Below, in pieces: positions 1-7,701 of a DNA stretch of 64,000 bases (positions are counted from its first letter, which is position 1; each line of letters opens with the position of its first letter). Position numbers and translations under genes: made by a program. The stretch covers positions 163,748 to 227,747 of the forward strand of contig CAJULE010000001.1 of the NCBI GenBank assembly GCA_910587445.1, given 5' to 3'. This DNA comes from an uncultured Christensenellaceae bacterium (GTDB lineage: Bacteria; Bacillota; Clostridia; Christensenellales; Pumilibacteraceae). Below the pieces are notes generated by a model. That model was not told where the DNA came from. It did not search any database and saw only the letters and a list, made by a program, of their open reading frames with translations.

Positions 1-1104
1 CGTGCTGCCTTTGACGGCTGCGGCGTTCACGCCTGCGCCGATTATTTGCAGTCCGCGCATTTCGGGCAGGGGCGGGCATAGAAATATGTTTTCGCCGTAG
101 ACGAAAGCGTCGTTGAATAATGGTACTTTCGCAAGAGGCGAGAGTACGGCGTTAAGCTTCTTTTCGTCGAATTTTGTCGAAAAAGGAGAGCGCAGCTTTG
201 CCTTCCTTTCTCCGCCCGTCTTTTTTTCGAGCACACAAACGAAGTGTCCCTCGCCGCCGCCGTCCTGCGGCAACGCTCTGTATGCGGCAAACCTCTTGGA
301 TCTTCGCACGAGCTTCAGGTGCGGACACTCGAGCGGCTCGAGCTCTCCGCACACTATAAATTCCTCAAGCACATTTTCGTTTTCCGTCTCGTTCAGCGTG
401 CAGGTCGAATATATCAAAAGTCCGCCTTCTTTAAGGCAGTTGACAGCATTTTCGAGTATTTCGCGCTGTCGCTCGGCACAGGAGAGCATGGTCTTTTCGT
501 TCATGTTGCTCCATGCCGCCGCTTCCTTTCGGAGCATACCTTCGCCCGAGCACGGCGCGTCCACGGCAACTACGTCGAAAATATTCCCGAATACCGCGGC
601 GACCTTATCGCTCGTCGCGCTCACTACGGCGCAGTTTCTCACGCCGAGCCGCTCGAGATTGCCGTGAAGGGTTTTTGCCCGCTTATAGTCTATTTCGTTG
701 GATACGAGCGCCCCTTTTCCGTTCAAGATCGTTGCGAGCTGTCCCGATTTTCCGCCGGGTGCGGCGCACATATCGAGCACGATGGGATAGTCGAGTTCGC
801 TTACGATTTTCTCGATCTTCGGTCTTGCCGCTTCTATGGCAAGCATGGCGGACGGCTCCTGCATATAAAATACGCCCGCGCAGTGGTAGGGGTGAGCGCC
901 GCTTATTTTGTTCGAAATGAGATAAGCGTCTGTGCAGTAAGCGGCTTTTTCCGAAAGTGAAAGGGCGGCGGCGACCGCTTCGGGCGAGGCTTTCAGGCGG
1001 TTTACTCTCAAGGCGCGCTTGGGAGACGACGACAGGCTTTCGATAAAGCCGTCCGCATACTCTTTTAGATTCTTTTTCAGATGTTCGAGTTCTTGTTCGT
1101 GCAT
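1..1104 (-). CDS. RsmF/RsmB-type rRNA cytosine-C5 methyltransferase (C-terminus cut by window edge)
   Basis: Reads leftward from an ATG at 1104 and remains open to base 1, so 368 residues of the N-terminal part are present and the C-terminus is missing. The SAM-binding motif VLDMCAAPGGKSG is at about 109-121, the VDAPCSGEGMLRKE motif at 181-194 (Cys185) and the IYSTCTLNETENE motif at 231-243 (Cys235). This two-cysteine pattern is that of NOL1/NOP2/Sun m5C methyltransferases, which use SAM to methylate cytosine in 16S rRNA. The position after the methylase core begins the RsmF-type C-terminal region (LCPPLPEMRGLQIIGAG). A consensus leftward promoter lies just upstream; no clear Shine-Dalgarno is seen. 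RsmB versus RsmF is not settled, though the early motif spacing and the C-terminal segment favour RsmF. Confidence 0.9.
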   Translation of the reverse strand, partial: MHEQELEHLKKNLKEYADGFIESLSSSPKRALRVNRLKASPEAVAAALSLSEKAAYCTDAYLISNKISGAHPYHCAGVFYMQEPSAMLAIEAARPKIEKIVSELDYPIVLDMCAAPGGKSGQLATILNGKGALVSNEIDYKRAKTLHGNLERLGVRNCAVVSATSDKVAAVFGNIFDVVAVDAPCSGEGMLRKEAAAWSNMNEKTMLSCAERQREILENAVNCLKEGGLLIYSTCTLNETENENVLEEFIVCGELEPLECPHLKLVRRSKRFAAYRALPQDGGGEGHFVCVLEKKTGGERKAKLRSPFSTKFDEKKLNAVLSPLAKVPLFNDAFVYGENIFLCPPLPEMRGLQIIGAGVNAAAVKGST

Positions 1105-1115
1105 GATTCGATATA

Positions 1116-1144
1116 ATTATACTCGAAAACGGCTCGTCGGTCAA
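1116..1144 (-). promoter_or_regulatory. Sigma-A type promoter for the rRNA methyltransferase
   Basis: On the minus strand TTGACC (1144-1139), a 17-base spacer and TATAAT (1121-1116) lie 12 bases before the ATG at 1104. The predicted transcript start would be only about 5 bases from the start codon, so the leader is very short and carries no Shine-Dalgarno. Confidence 0.75.
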
Positions 1145-1206
1145 TCGATTGACAAAAACGATTGTTCGACTTATTTCGCGCAAAATTTATATTTGCCGTA
1201 AAGTAT

Positions 1207-1236
1207 TTGACAAAGCGGCGGCAAACGGGGTACAAT
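1207..1236 (+). promoter_or_regulatory. Sigma-A type promoter for the Na/Pi cotransporter gene
   Basis: TTGACA at 1207-1212, an 18-base spacer and TACAAT at 1231-1236, about 75 bases before the ATG at 1313. Confidence 0.75.
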
Positions 1237-1312
1237 TAAACGGACGTCATGCGATTTCGCGCGGCGGTCCGACCGCTGTGCGACAGCTTTGCAGAGCGGC
1301 AAGGAGGTACGA

Positions 1313-3007
1313 ATGGAATTGGTTACGAGCATATTCATGTTGCTCGCGGGTCTCGGCGTGCTTATGACTGGCATGAAGCTTTTAAGCGAAGGACTCGAGC
1401 GGAGCGCGGGCAAGGGTATGCGCAAGCTGTTCGGCAAGCTCAGCTCCAATCGCTTTGCGGGCATAGGCGTGGGCGCCGTGGCAACCGTCGTCGTAAATTC
1501 GTCGGCGGCGACCACCGTCATGGTCATAGGCTTCGTAAACGCGGGGCTCATGACGCTGTTCCAGGCGACCTCCATTATCATGGGCGCAAACATAGGAACC
1601 ACGCTTACGGGCGTGATAATCGCTCTTTCCGGTTTCGGCGGGCTCGACGTGTTCGCTTCGGTTCTGACCTTCATAGGCGTAGTCATCGTCATGTTTGCCA
1701 AAAACGACACGCTTAAGCGCGTGGGCTCGGCTCTTTCCGGTCTCGGTCTCATTTTCGTCGGATTGTATCTCATGAGTTCGGCGTTCAAGAGCTCGGCGGC
1801 GATGACGAGTGCGCTTCAAAGCCTGTTCGAAACGGTCACATTCCCGCTTTTGTTGATACTGATAGGTCTTGTTTGCACGGCGCTGTTTCAATCCTCTACG
1901 GCAATGACGGCGCTCGTCGTAACTATGGTCGGCACGATAATCCCCATAGAAAGCGCGTTTTTCGTCATACTCGGGACAAACATCGGAACTTGCGTCACGG
2001 CGCTTCTCGCGTCCATAGGCACGAGCACGAACGGCAAGCGCACGGCTCTCATCCACCTTGCGTTCAATGTCATAGGCACGGTGATTTTCACGGCGCTCAT
2101 TTGGATATTCCGCTCGCAGGTCGGTTGGCTGTTCGGCAAAATGGCTTCCACTCCGCAGATGCAGGTCGCGCTGTTCCACGTGATATTCAACGTGTTTACG
2201 ACGCTCCTTCTCGTGCCGTTCATAAACCCGCTTACGAAATTCGCCACGCTCATTATAAAGGAGCGCAAGGACGACGATTCGGTGCTCAAGATGTATTACA
2301 TAGACGACCGCATACTCCATACTCCTCCCATAGCCGTAGCGCAGGTGCTTAAGGAAGTCGTGCATATGGGCGAAATGGCGAGGGACAACCTCGACAGAGC
2401 GGTAAAAGCCGTGCTCGAAGTCGATCCGAGCGACAAGGACAAGGTATTAAAGGAAGAGGAAAAAATAAACTTCATAAACAAGGGCGTCGCGCGCTATCTC
2501 GTCAAGATGCAATCGCTGTCTCTGTCCAAGTCTGACGAAAAACTCGTCGGCTCCCTCCACCATGTCATAGGCGATATAGAGAGAATAGGCGACCATGCCG
2601 AGAACTTCATAGAGGACGCGTCGGAAATGAAGGACGGCGGCTTTAAGTTTTCGGAGACGGCGTCGGCGGAACTTACGGATATGTATACGCACGTCCGCAG
2701 TATGTTCGATAAGGCGCTTTATACGTTCGAAAACCGCGATACTTCGGCGCTTAAAACCGTAGGCGAGATGGAGTCGGAAATAGACGGGCTCAAGCGCACG
2801 CTTTCCAATAATCATATAGGACGGCTCAATAAGGGCGAATGCACGGTGGAGAGCGGAGCCCACTTCTTTGCGATCATTACCGCGCTCGAGAGAGTTGCGG
2901 ATCACCTTACGAACGTCGCGTTCTCCATTCGTTCGACCTCAGGCTCCCAAAGCGAGGCTATGGCAAAGCTTGCCGAAGAGAACGCCAAAAAGCACGGCAC
3001 GGTATAG
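1313..3007 (+). CDS. Na/Pi cotransporter family protein with PhoU-like tail
   Basis: A 564-residue membrane protein of the PF02690 family. Two homologous membrane repeats are visible, each with the characteristic Ser/Thr-rich loop (NSSAATTVMV near residue 54 and QSSTAMTALV near 195), followed by a soluble helical C-terminal half (about 330-560) resembling PhoU. Family members move phosphate with sodium; bacterial ones with a PhoU tail may mainly export phosphate. I chose the ATG at 1313 because AAGGAGG (1301-1307) sits at the right distance; a TTG eight codons earlier lies in front of that site. It stands 3 bases before the response regulator gene, so the regulator may share its transcript, although the products are functionally unrelated as far as can be seen. 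Confidence 0.88.
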   Translation: MELVTSIFMLLAGLGVLMTGMKLLSEGLERSAGKGMRKLFGKLSSNRFAGIGVGAVATVVVNSSAATTVMVIGFVNAGLMTLFQATSIIMGANIGTTLTGVIIALSGFGGLDVFASVLTFIGVVIVMFAKNDTLKRVGSALSGLGLIFVGLYLMSSAFKSSAAMTSALQSLFETVTFPLLLILIGLVCTALFQSSTAMTALVVTMVGTIIPIESAFFVILGTNIGTCVTALLASIGTSTNGKRTALIHLAFNVIGTVIFTALIWIFRSQVGWLFGKMASTPQMQVALFHVIFNVFTTLLLVPFINPLTKFATLIIKERKDDDSVLKMYYIDDRILHTPPIAVAQVLKEVVHMGEMARDNLDRAVKAVLEVDPSDKDKVLKEEEKINFINKGVARYLVKMQSLSLSKSDEKLVGSLHHVIGDIERIGDHAENFIEDASEMKDGGFKFSETASAELTDMYTHVRSMFDKALYTFENRDTSALKTVGEMESEIDGLKRTLSNNHIGRLNKGECTVESGAHFFAIITALERVADHLTNVAFSIRSTSGSQSEAMAKLAEENAKKHGTV

Positions 3008-3010
3008 CTT

Positions 3011-3622
3011 ATGGACAGGATATACGTAGAAGAGGACGACAAGGCGATTTACGACGAGCTTAAGCTCCTTCTCGAAGCGAACGGATATGAGGTCGTGACC
3101 GCTCCGCCGTGCGAACTTGCGCTTATCGACATAAATCTCGACGGCGCTTCGGGCTTCGAAATATGCAGAAACTTGAGAAAGCAACATTCTTTTCCCATAA
3201 TTTTTCTGACGGCGCGCACCGAAAACAGAGACGAGCTTATGGGTTTTGCGCTCGGCGCGGACGACTATATCCGAAAGCCCTACGACAGCAGCGTGCTTCT
3301 TGCCCGCATAGCGCGGCTTCTCAAAAAGCGCGAAGAAACCGTGCTGAAAAAGAAAGGCTTGACCCTTCATCTCGACACCTTGCACGTTATGAAAGACGGA
3401 AAAGAAACGGAACTTACCAAAAACGAGGCGAGAATACTCGCCCTTCTCATGAAAAAGGACGTTTCGACAAAGGACGAAATAATAAGTTATATGTGGGACG
3501 ACAGCCTGTATATCGATTCGAGCACTCTTTACGTCAATCTGAACCGATTGCGCGGCAAGCTCAAAGAAGTGGGCGCGGACGATTGCATTGTCAACATTCG
3601 CGGAGTCGGCTACAGACTTTGA
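3011..3622 (+). CDS. OmpR-family response regulator, BceR-like, with shortened receiver
   Basis: A 203-residue regulator. Residues 1-108 form a receiver with acidic EEDD at 7-10, phospho-acceptor Asp in LALIDINLDG (Asp40), the conserved Thr in IFLTA and Lys in IRKPYD; about 115-203 is a winged-helix DNA-binding domain ending NIRGVGYRL. It is followed by its kinase and a Bce-type ABC transporter, so it most likely controls that transporter in response to a peptide antibiotic. The acceptor Asp is at 40 instead of the usual 51-55: the stretch between APPC and ELALID lacks roughly a dozen residues where helix alpha2 normally sits. The remaining core is intact. Confidence 0.88.
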   Translation: MDRIYVEEDDKAIYDELKLLLEANGYEVVTAPPCELALIDINLDGASGFEICRNLRKQHSFPIIFLTARTENRDELMGFALGADDYIRKPYDSSVLLARIARLLKKREETVLKKKGLTLHLDTLHVMKDGKETELTKNEARILALLMKKDVSTKDEIISYMWDDSLYIDSSTLYVNLNRLRGKLKEVGADDCIVNIRGVGYRL

Positions 3623-3649
3623 TTCATTACCCGTATTGGAGGTATGGAT

Positions 3650-4630
3650 ATGAAAACCATAAATCCGCTTAAGATAGGGGACTATCTTATCGATCGCGCC
3701 GTAACGCTTCTTTTCATGCTTGCGGCGCTGTTCATATGCTGCGCAGTCGCAATCGCCGTGGGCATGAAATGGACGGGCGTGCTTTTAAGCGCCGCCGTCT
3801 GCCTCGTGCTCGTCACCGCCTTTCTTACGACCGATTACGTCGTCAAAAGCCGCCGCCTTAAGCGGCTCGAGCGTTCCTGTGCAATGCTGAAGGAAAAATA
3901 TCTGCTCGGGGAAGTATTGCCGCCGCCGCGCGGAGAAGTCGAGTGCCGTTATTTCGATACGGTTCGCGCCGTCTCTCACAGCGCGGTCACCGCGCTCGAG
4001 CGTGCGGAGAGCGAAAAGGACGCCTATTGCGAGTATGTGGAGAGCTGGATCCACGAATTGAAAACGCCGCTCGCGGCAAGTTTTCTCATGCTCGAAAACG
4101 GCGACGTCGGAAAAATAAAGACGCAGCTCAAACGCATGGAAAATCTCACGGAATGCATACTTTATTATGCAAGGCTCAAGACTGCGGAAAACGATTGCCG
4201 TATCGAGCGGGTCGACTCGAGGAGTATAATCGCCGCCGCCGTGGGAGACGCAAAGGAAATGCTTATAGAGGCGGACATATCGGTTTCCGTCGAGGGCGAC
4301 GTCAAGCTCGTTACCGACGCGAAAGCAGTCAAATTCATGCTGGGACAGCTTCTCGTGAACTGCGCGAAGTATTGTCCGCACTGCCGTGTCAGAATATCCG
4401 CAGAGAACGGGCGGATCACGGTTTCGGACAACGGACCGGGCGTCGCCGCGCATGAGCTTCCGCGCCTTACCGAGCGCGGTTTTACGGGCGGAGGACATTC
4501 GGGTACGGGCATGGGACTGTATATAGTTTCGGAGCTTTGCCTCAGACTCGGAATAGATTTTTCCCTATCGTCCGTGCTCGGAGAGGGAATGAGCGCGACC
4601 TTTTCTTTCGAAACCGTAAGTAAGCCTTAA
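3650..4630 (+). CDS. BceS-like intramembrane-sensing histidine kinase
   Basis: A 326-residue membrane kinase. Two transmembrane segments lie at about 17-38 and 42-62 with almost nothing between them, the hallmark of intramembrane-sensing kinases that read the state of a partner ABC transporter. The phosphorylation site is His135 in WIHELKTPLAAS; the ATPase domain shows LLVNCAKYC (N box), SDNGPGV and GTGMGLYIVSEL (G boxes). The ATG at 3650 is preferred to the one at 3644 because TGGAGG (3637-3642) is 7 bases from it. The gene is 27 bases after its response regulator and 138 before the transporter ATPase. Confidence 0.88.
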   Translation: MKTINPLKIGDYLIDRAVTLLFMLAALFICCAVAIAVGMKWTGVLLSAAVCLVLVTAFLTTDYVVKSRRLKRLERSCAMLKEKYLLGEVLPPPRGEVECRYFDTVRAVSHSAVTALERAESEKDAYCEYVESWIHELKTPLAASFLMLENGDVGKIKTQLKRMENLTECILYYARLKTAENDCRIERVDSRSIIAAAVGDAKEMLIEADISVSVEGDVKLVTDAKAVKFMLGQLLVNCAKYCPHCRVRISAENGRITVSDNGPGVAAHELPRLTERGFTGGGHSGTGMGLYIVSELCLRLGIDFSLSSVLGEGMSATFSFETVSKP

Positions 4631-4639
4631 GTTTGGCGT

Positions 4640-4670
4640 TAGGTCGGTCGGCGGCATTTTGTGATAGAAT
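4640..4670 (+). promoter_or_regulatory. Probable regulated promoter for the Bce-like transporter
   Basis: TAGAAT at 4665-4670 could be a -10 box, but the -35 position holds GGTCGGTCGG (4642-4651) rather than TTGACA. A promoter between the regulator pair and the transporter with a poor -35 is typical for Bce systems, where the response regulator activates it. Inference from position and motif only. Confidence 0.4.
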
Positions 4671-4768
4671 ATCCTCGAGGACAGGTCGAAGGCGCTTTCG
4701 GCGCGGGAACGGACTATGTATCCGCGCGAGCGGGATTTCGATACGTTTTGTAACAGGAGGTTACGAGT

Positions 4769-5536
4769 ATGGCAACGGACAATATACTCGAGGTCGTAAA
4801 TCTTACGAAGTATTACGGCGGCGCGGTCGTCACGAAGGCGCTTGCCGGCATATCGCTCAAGGTGCAAAAGGGTGAATTCGTCGCCGTCATGGGCGCGTCG
4901 GGAAGCGGGAAATCCACCCTTCTCAATATCATTTCGACGATAGACAAAGCTACGGGCGGAGACGTCTTTATAGACGGCAAAAACATCGGACAGATGAAGG
5001 AAGACGAGCTGGCGGCTTTTCGGCGCGACAGGCTCGGTTTCGTGTTTCAGGACTATAATCTCCTCGACACGCTCACCGTCGGCGAAAACATCGCTTTGCC
5101 CCTCAACCTCGCAAGAAAGACGCTTGTATATACGGAGAGCGAAACGCACCGAGTGGGCAAGCTTCTCGGTGTGGAAAACGAATTCGATAAATATCCGCGT
5201 GAGCTTTCCGGCGGACAGCGTCAAAGGGTGGCGCTTGCCCGCGCGCTCATAACTTCGCCCGCGCTTCTTCTTGCCGACGAGCCTACGGGCGCGCTCGATT
5301 CGGCAAACTCCAAAGGGCTCATGCAGACGCTGTCGTTTATGAACGGCGAGCTCGGTTGCACGATACTCATGGTAACGCACGACCCCGTTATGGGCTCGTA
5401 TGCGGGAAGAGTGCTGTTTTTGAAGGACGGCAAGATCTTCACCGAAATTCGACGCGGCGACAGGGATCGAAAGGAAATGTACGACGACATTCTCGCGGTT
5501 CTCGCAACCGGCGGAGGGGACGACTATGTTCGCTAA
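4769..5536 (+). CDS. ABC transporter ATPase, BceA/LolD-like
   Basis: A 255-residue ATP-binding subunit with Walker A GASGSGKST (42-50), Q-loop VFQDYNLLD, signature LSGGQRQRVALARAL, Walker [15 protein letters not shown] and the switch His in MVTHDPVMG. It matches ATPases of the MacB/BceA type, which drive extrusion or membrane release of antimicrobial peptides and not bulk import. AACAGGAGG precedes the ATG. It overlaps the permease gene by 11 bases, indicating translational coupling. Confidence 0.93.
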   Translation: MATDNILEVVNLTKYYGGAVVTKALAGISLKVQKGEFVAVMGASGSGKSTLLNIISTIDKATGGDVFIDGKNIGQMKEDELAAFRRDRLGFVFQDYNLLDTLTVGENIALPLNLARKTLVYTESETHRVGKLLGVENEFDKYPRELSGGQRQRVALARALITSPALLLADEPTGALDSANSKGLMQTLSFMNGELGCTILMVTHDPVMGSYAGRVLFLKDGKIFTEIRRGDRDRKEMYDDILAVLATGGGDDYVR

Positions 5537-7505
5537 ACTTGCGTTTCGCAACGTGCGCAGGCAGATGAGCGGCTACATTGTCTACTTTGCGACGGTGGCT
5601 GTGACGGTCGCGCTGATGTTTGCCGTGAATAACGCCGTGTTTTCGCCGGACGTCTTGAGCTACGCCGACAGTCACGAGCAGGCTTACGGAGCTATGATAG
5701 CGCTTACGGTGTTCGTTTCGCTCGTCGTTGCGTGCGTGCTCGGATATGCGGCGTCGTTTATGCTTAAACTCCGAAAGCGCGAGTTCGGGACTTATCTCAC
5801 TCTCGGCATGACGAGGCGCAACATCCTTGCGTTGTTCCTACTCGAAAATCTAATAATCTGCGTGGCGGCGCTCGTCGTCGGATTGCTTATCGGATTCGTG
5901 CTGTTCCAGCTCCTGTCGATTGCGACGTCGGCTCTTATGGAAGTCGACTTCAGATTCGCCGCCTATTCCGTAAACGGACTTTTGTTGACGGTGGGGCTTG
6001 TCGTCGGAATGTTTTTGCTTTCCTCGCTTTTGTCGTCCGTGTATCTGAAAAAGACTCGCATACGCGAGCTTATATACGCGGACAAAAAAGTGCCTAAAGC
6101 AAGGATTCATCCAGCCGTTTGGGGCGCAGTCGCCGTCGTTTCGTTTGCCGCCGTACTCGTAGGCATATTCCTTTGCGACCGTGAGTTTCAGGCGCTCGTG
6201 GAAGGGCTCGGCGATGAGAACGAAATAACGCTTTTGCTCTTTGCTGCGATTGTCCTGTTTGCCATAGGCATTGCGCTGTTGCACTATGCTCTTTCCAAAT
6301 GCGTACCCTATCTCTTTATGTGTTCGAAAAAGCGCAGATGTAAGGGCACGAATATGTTCGTAATGCGGCAGATGAAATCCCGTCTCGGCTCGAATGCGGC
6401 GCTCGGCGCGGTGCTCGCATTTCTGATCTCCTTCACGGTGATAGGCTGCAATATTTCGTTTATAATAAAAGCCACGGAAAAGATAGAGCTTGAGATAGGC
6501 TTTCCGTATGAAATAATGGGAGTCGTGAGGGCGGACGACGAGGAAGCTGTCCCCATACCGCGTGCAAGGGAAATAATAGGCGACTGCGTCGAATTGAAAA
6601 CCGAACACGTGTTTTCGCTTTACACTACGGGACGCGGCGATCTGTACAAGTATACCGAACTCGGCAAATATATGGATGATTCGAACGAGCGCGATAGGTT
6701 TATCGCGGAAAGCGAATTCAATGTCATGATGACGGAGTGCGGATACGCTCCCATATCGCTCGGAGAAGGCGAGCTTATGGCTGTTCTCTCGGCGGAAGAC
6801 GAAAGCGATTTCGAAGGGGCGAGCGTAGTTCTCGGAGGCAGAGAGTATTCGGTCGTAAAAAAAGAGACGAGTCTTCCCGATTTTTGCAGCACGTATTTCT
6901 ACTGTGTGGCTCCCGACGAAGCCTTGGAGGGAATGGAAGAATTAGAATACGTCTACGTCGCCGAAACCGTGAGGTCCGACTATGATTTCGAAGGACTTAG
7001 GAAAAAGCTCACGTACAGTATAGAATACGAGGAGGGCGGTTTTACCATAGAGCTCGCAGACTTTAATTTCCGAGAACGGGTAAAGCGTTCTTCCAACAGG
7101 ACGACTGCGATCATAACCGTCGGTATTCTCTATGTCGCCATAGTCTTTATGTTCATGGCGCTTGCCGTCCTTGCCCTGAAATCTCTTTCTCATTGCGACG
7201 AGGACGCCGCAAGATATTCGGTGCTTTCAAAACTCGGCGCAAGTCGGGGAGAGTGCAAGCTGACCTTTTTGAAGGAGAGCCTCGCCGTATTCTTTTTGCC
7301 GCTTCCGCTTTCGCTCCTGTCGAGTATACCCGTGGGGATAATATGCTGTCGAGTACTGAAAGCCGTCGGACTTCTTCAAGCCGTGCCCGTGGTGATCTCG
7401 GTATGTATCGCGGTTTCTGCGGTCATTCTGTCAGTATATCTATGCTACTTTGCCGCGACTCATCTCGTCGCTTTTCGCAGGACGTTCAAGCCTCGGCGGA
7501 TATAA
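5526..7505 (+). CDS. BceB-like FtsX-domain ABC permease
   Basis: A 659-residue membrane protein. The N-terminus MFAKLAFRNVRRQMSGYIVY is typical of BceB permeases. Transmembrane helices are predicted at about 18-38, 55-78, 105-130, 152-172, 200-220, 235-255 and 285-310, then a large extracellular domain at about 320-530, then three more helices to the end: the 10-helix BceB plan with the sensor domain between helices 7 and 8. With the upstream ATPase, kinase and regulator it forms a flux-sensing detoxification module for cell-wall-active peptides. The specific peptide cannot be told from sequence. A strong hairpin terminator follows. Confidence 0.88.
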   Translation: MFAKLAFRNVRRQMSGYIVYFATVAVTVALMFAVNNAVFSPDVLSYADSHEQAYGAMIALTVFVSLVVACVLGYAASFMLKLRKREFGTYLTLGMTRRNILALFLLENLIICVAALVVGLLIGFVLFQLLSIATSALMEVDFRFAAYSVNGLLLTVGLVVGMFLLSSLLSSVYLKKTRIRELIYADKKVPKARIHPAVWGAVAVVSFAAVLVGIFLCDREFQALVEGLGDENEITLLLFAAIVLFAIGIALLHYALSKCVPYLFMCSKKRRCKGTNMFVMRQMKSRLGSNAALGAVLAFLISFTVIGCNISFIIKATEKIELEIGFPYEIMGVVRADDEEAVPIPRAREIIGDCVELKTEHVFSLYTTGRGDLYKYTELGKYMDDSNERDRFIAESEFNVMMTECGYAPISLGEGELMAVLSAEDESDFEGASVVLGGREYSVVKKETSLPDFCSTYFYCVAPDEALEGMEELEYVYVAETVRSDYDFEGLRKKLTYSIEYEEGGFTIELADFNFRERVKRSSNRTTAIITVGILYVAIVFMFMALAVLALKSLSHCDEDAARYSVLSKLGASRGECKLTFLKESLAVFFLPLPLSLLSSIPVGIICCRVLKAVGLLQAVPVVISVCIAVSAVILSVYLCYFAATHLVAFRRTFKPRRI

Positions 7506-7527
7506 TATGACATTTTCGGTATTCGAT

Positions 7528-7562
7528 GCGCCCCGGGGTTTTGTTTCCTTCGGGGCGCTTTT
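7528..7562 (+). terminator. Intrinsic terminator after the Bce-like operon
   Basis: GCGCCCCG (7528-7535) pairs with CGGGGCGC (7551-7558), followed by TTTT. Outer sequences TTCGGTATTCGA and TCGATACCGAA extend the stem on both sides. Confidence 0.85.
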
Positions 7563-7623
7563 CGATACCGAAGGACAAACCGCACAATTACTTAATCGGG
7601 TGCATTTTACTCTTAAACAGTTA

Positions 7624-7652
7624 TTGACATCTCGATTAAAAAGAGGTATAAT
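7624..7652 (+). promoter_or_regulatory. Consensus promoter for the GH2 gene
   Basis: TTGACA at 7624-7629, a 17-base spacer and TATAAT at 7647-7652, 50 bases before the ATG at 7702. Confidence 0.85.
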
Positions 7653-7701
7653 AAAAAGCAAGAGGGAATTCTAATAATTTTAAGGAGCGAGAGAGAGGAA
7701 A

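Noticed and set aside
1289-1312. TTG start for the Na/Pi cotransporter, eight codons upstream
   Set aside because: The AAGGAGG site lies between this TTG and the ATG at 1313, so only the ATG is correctly spaced.
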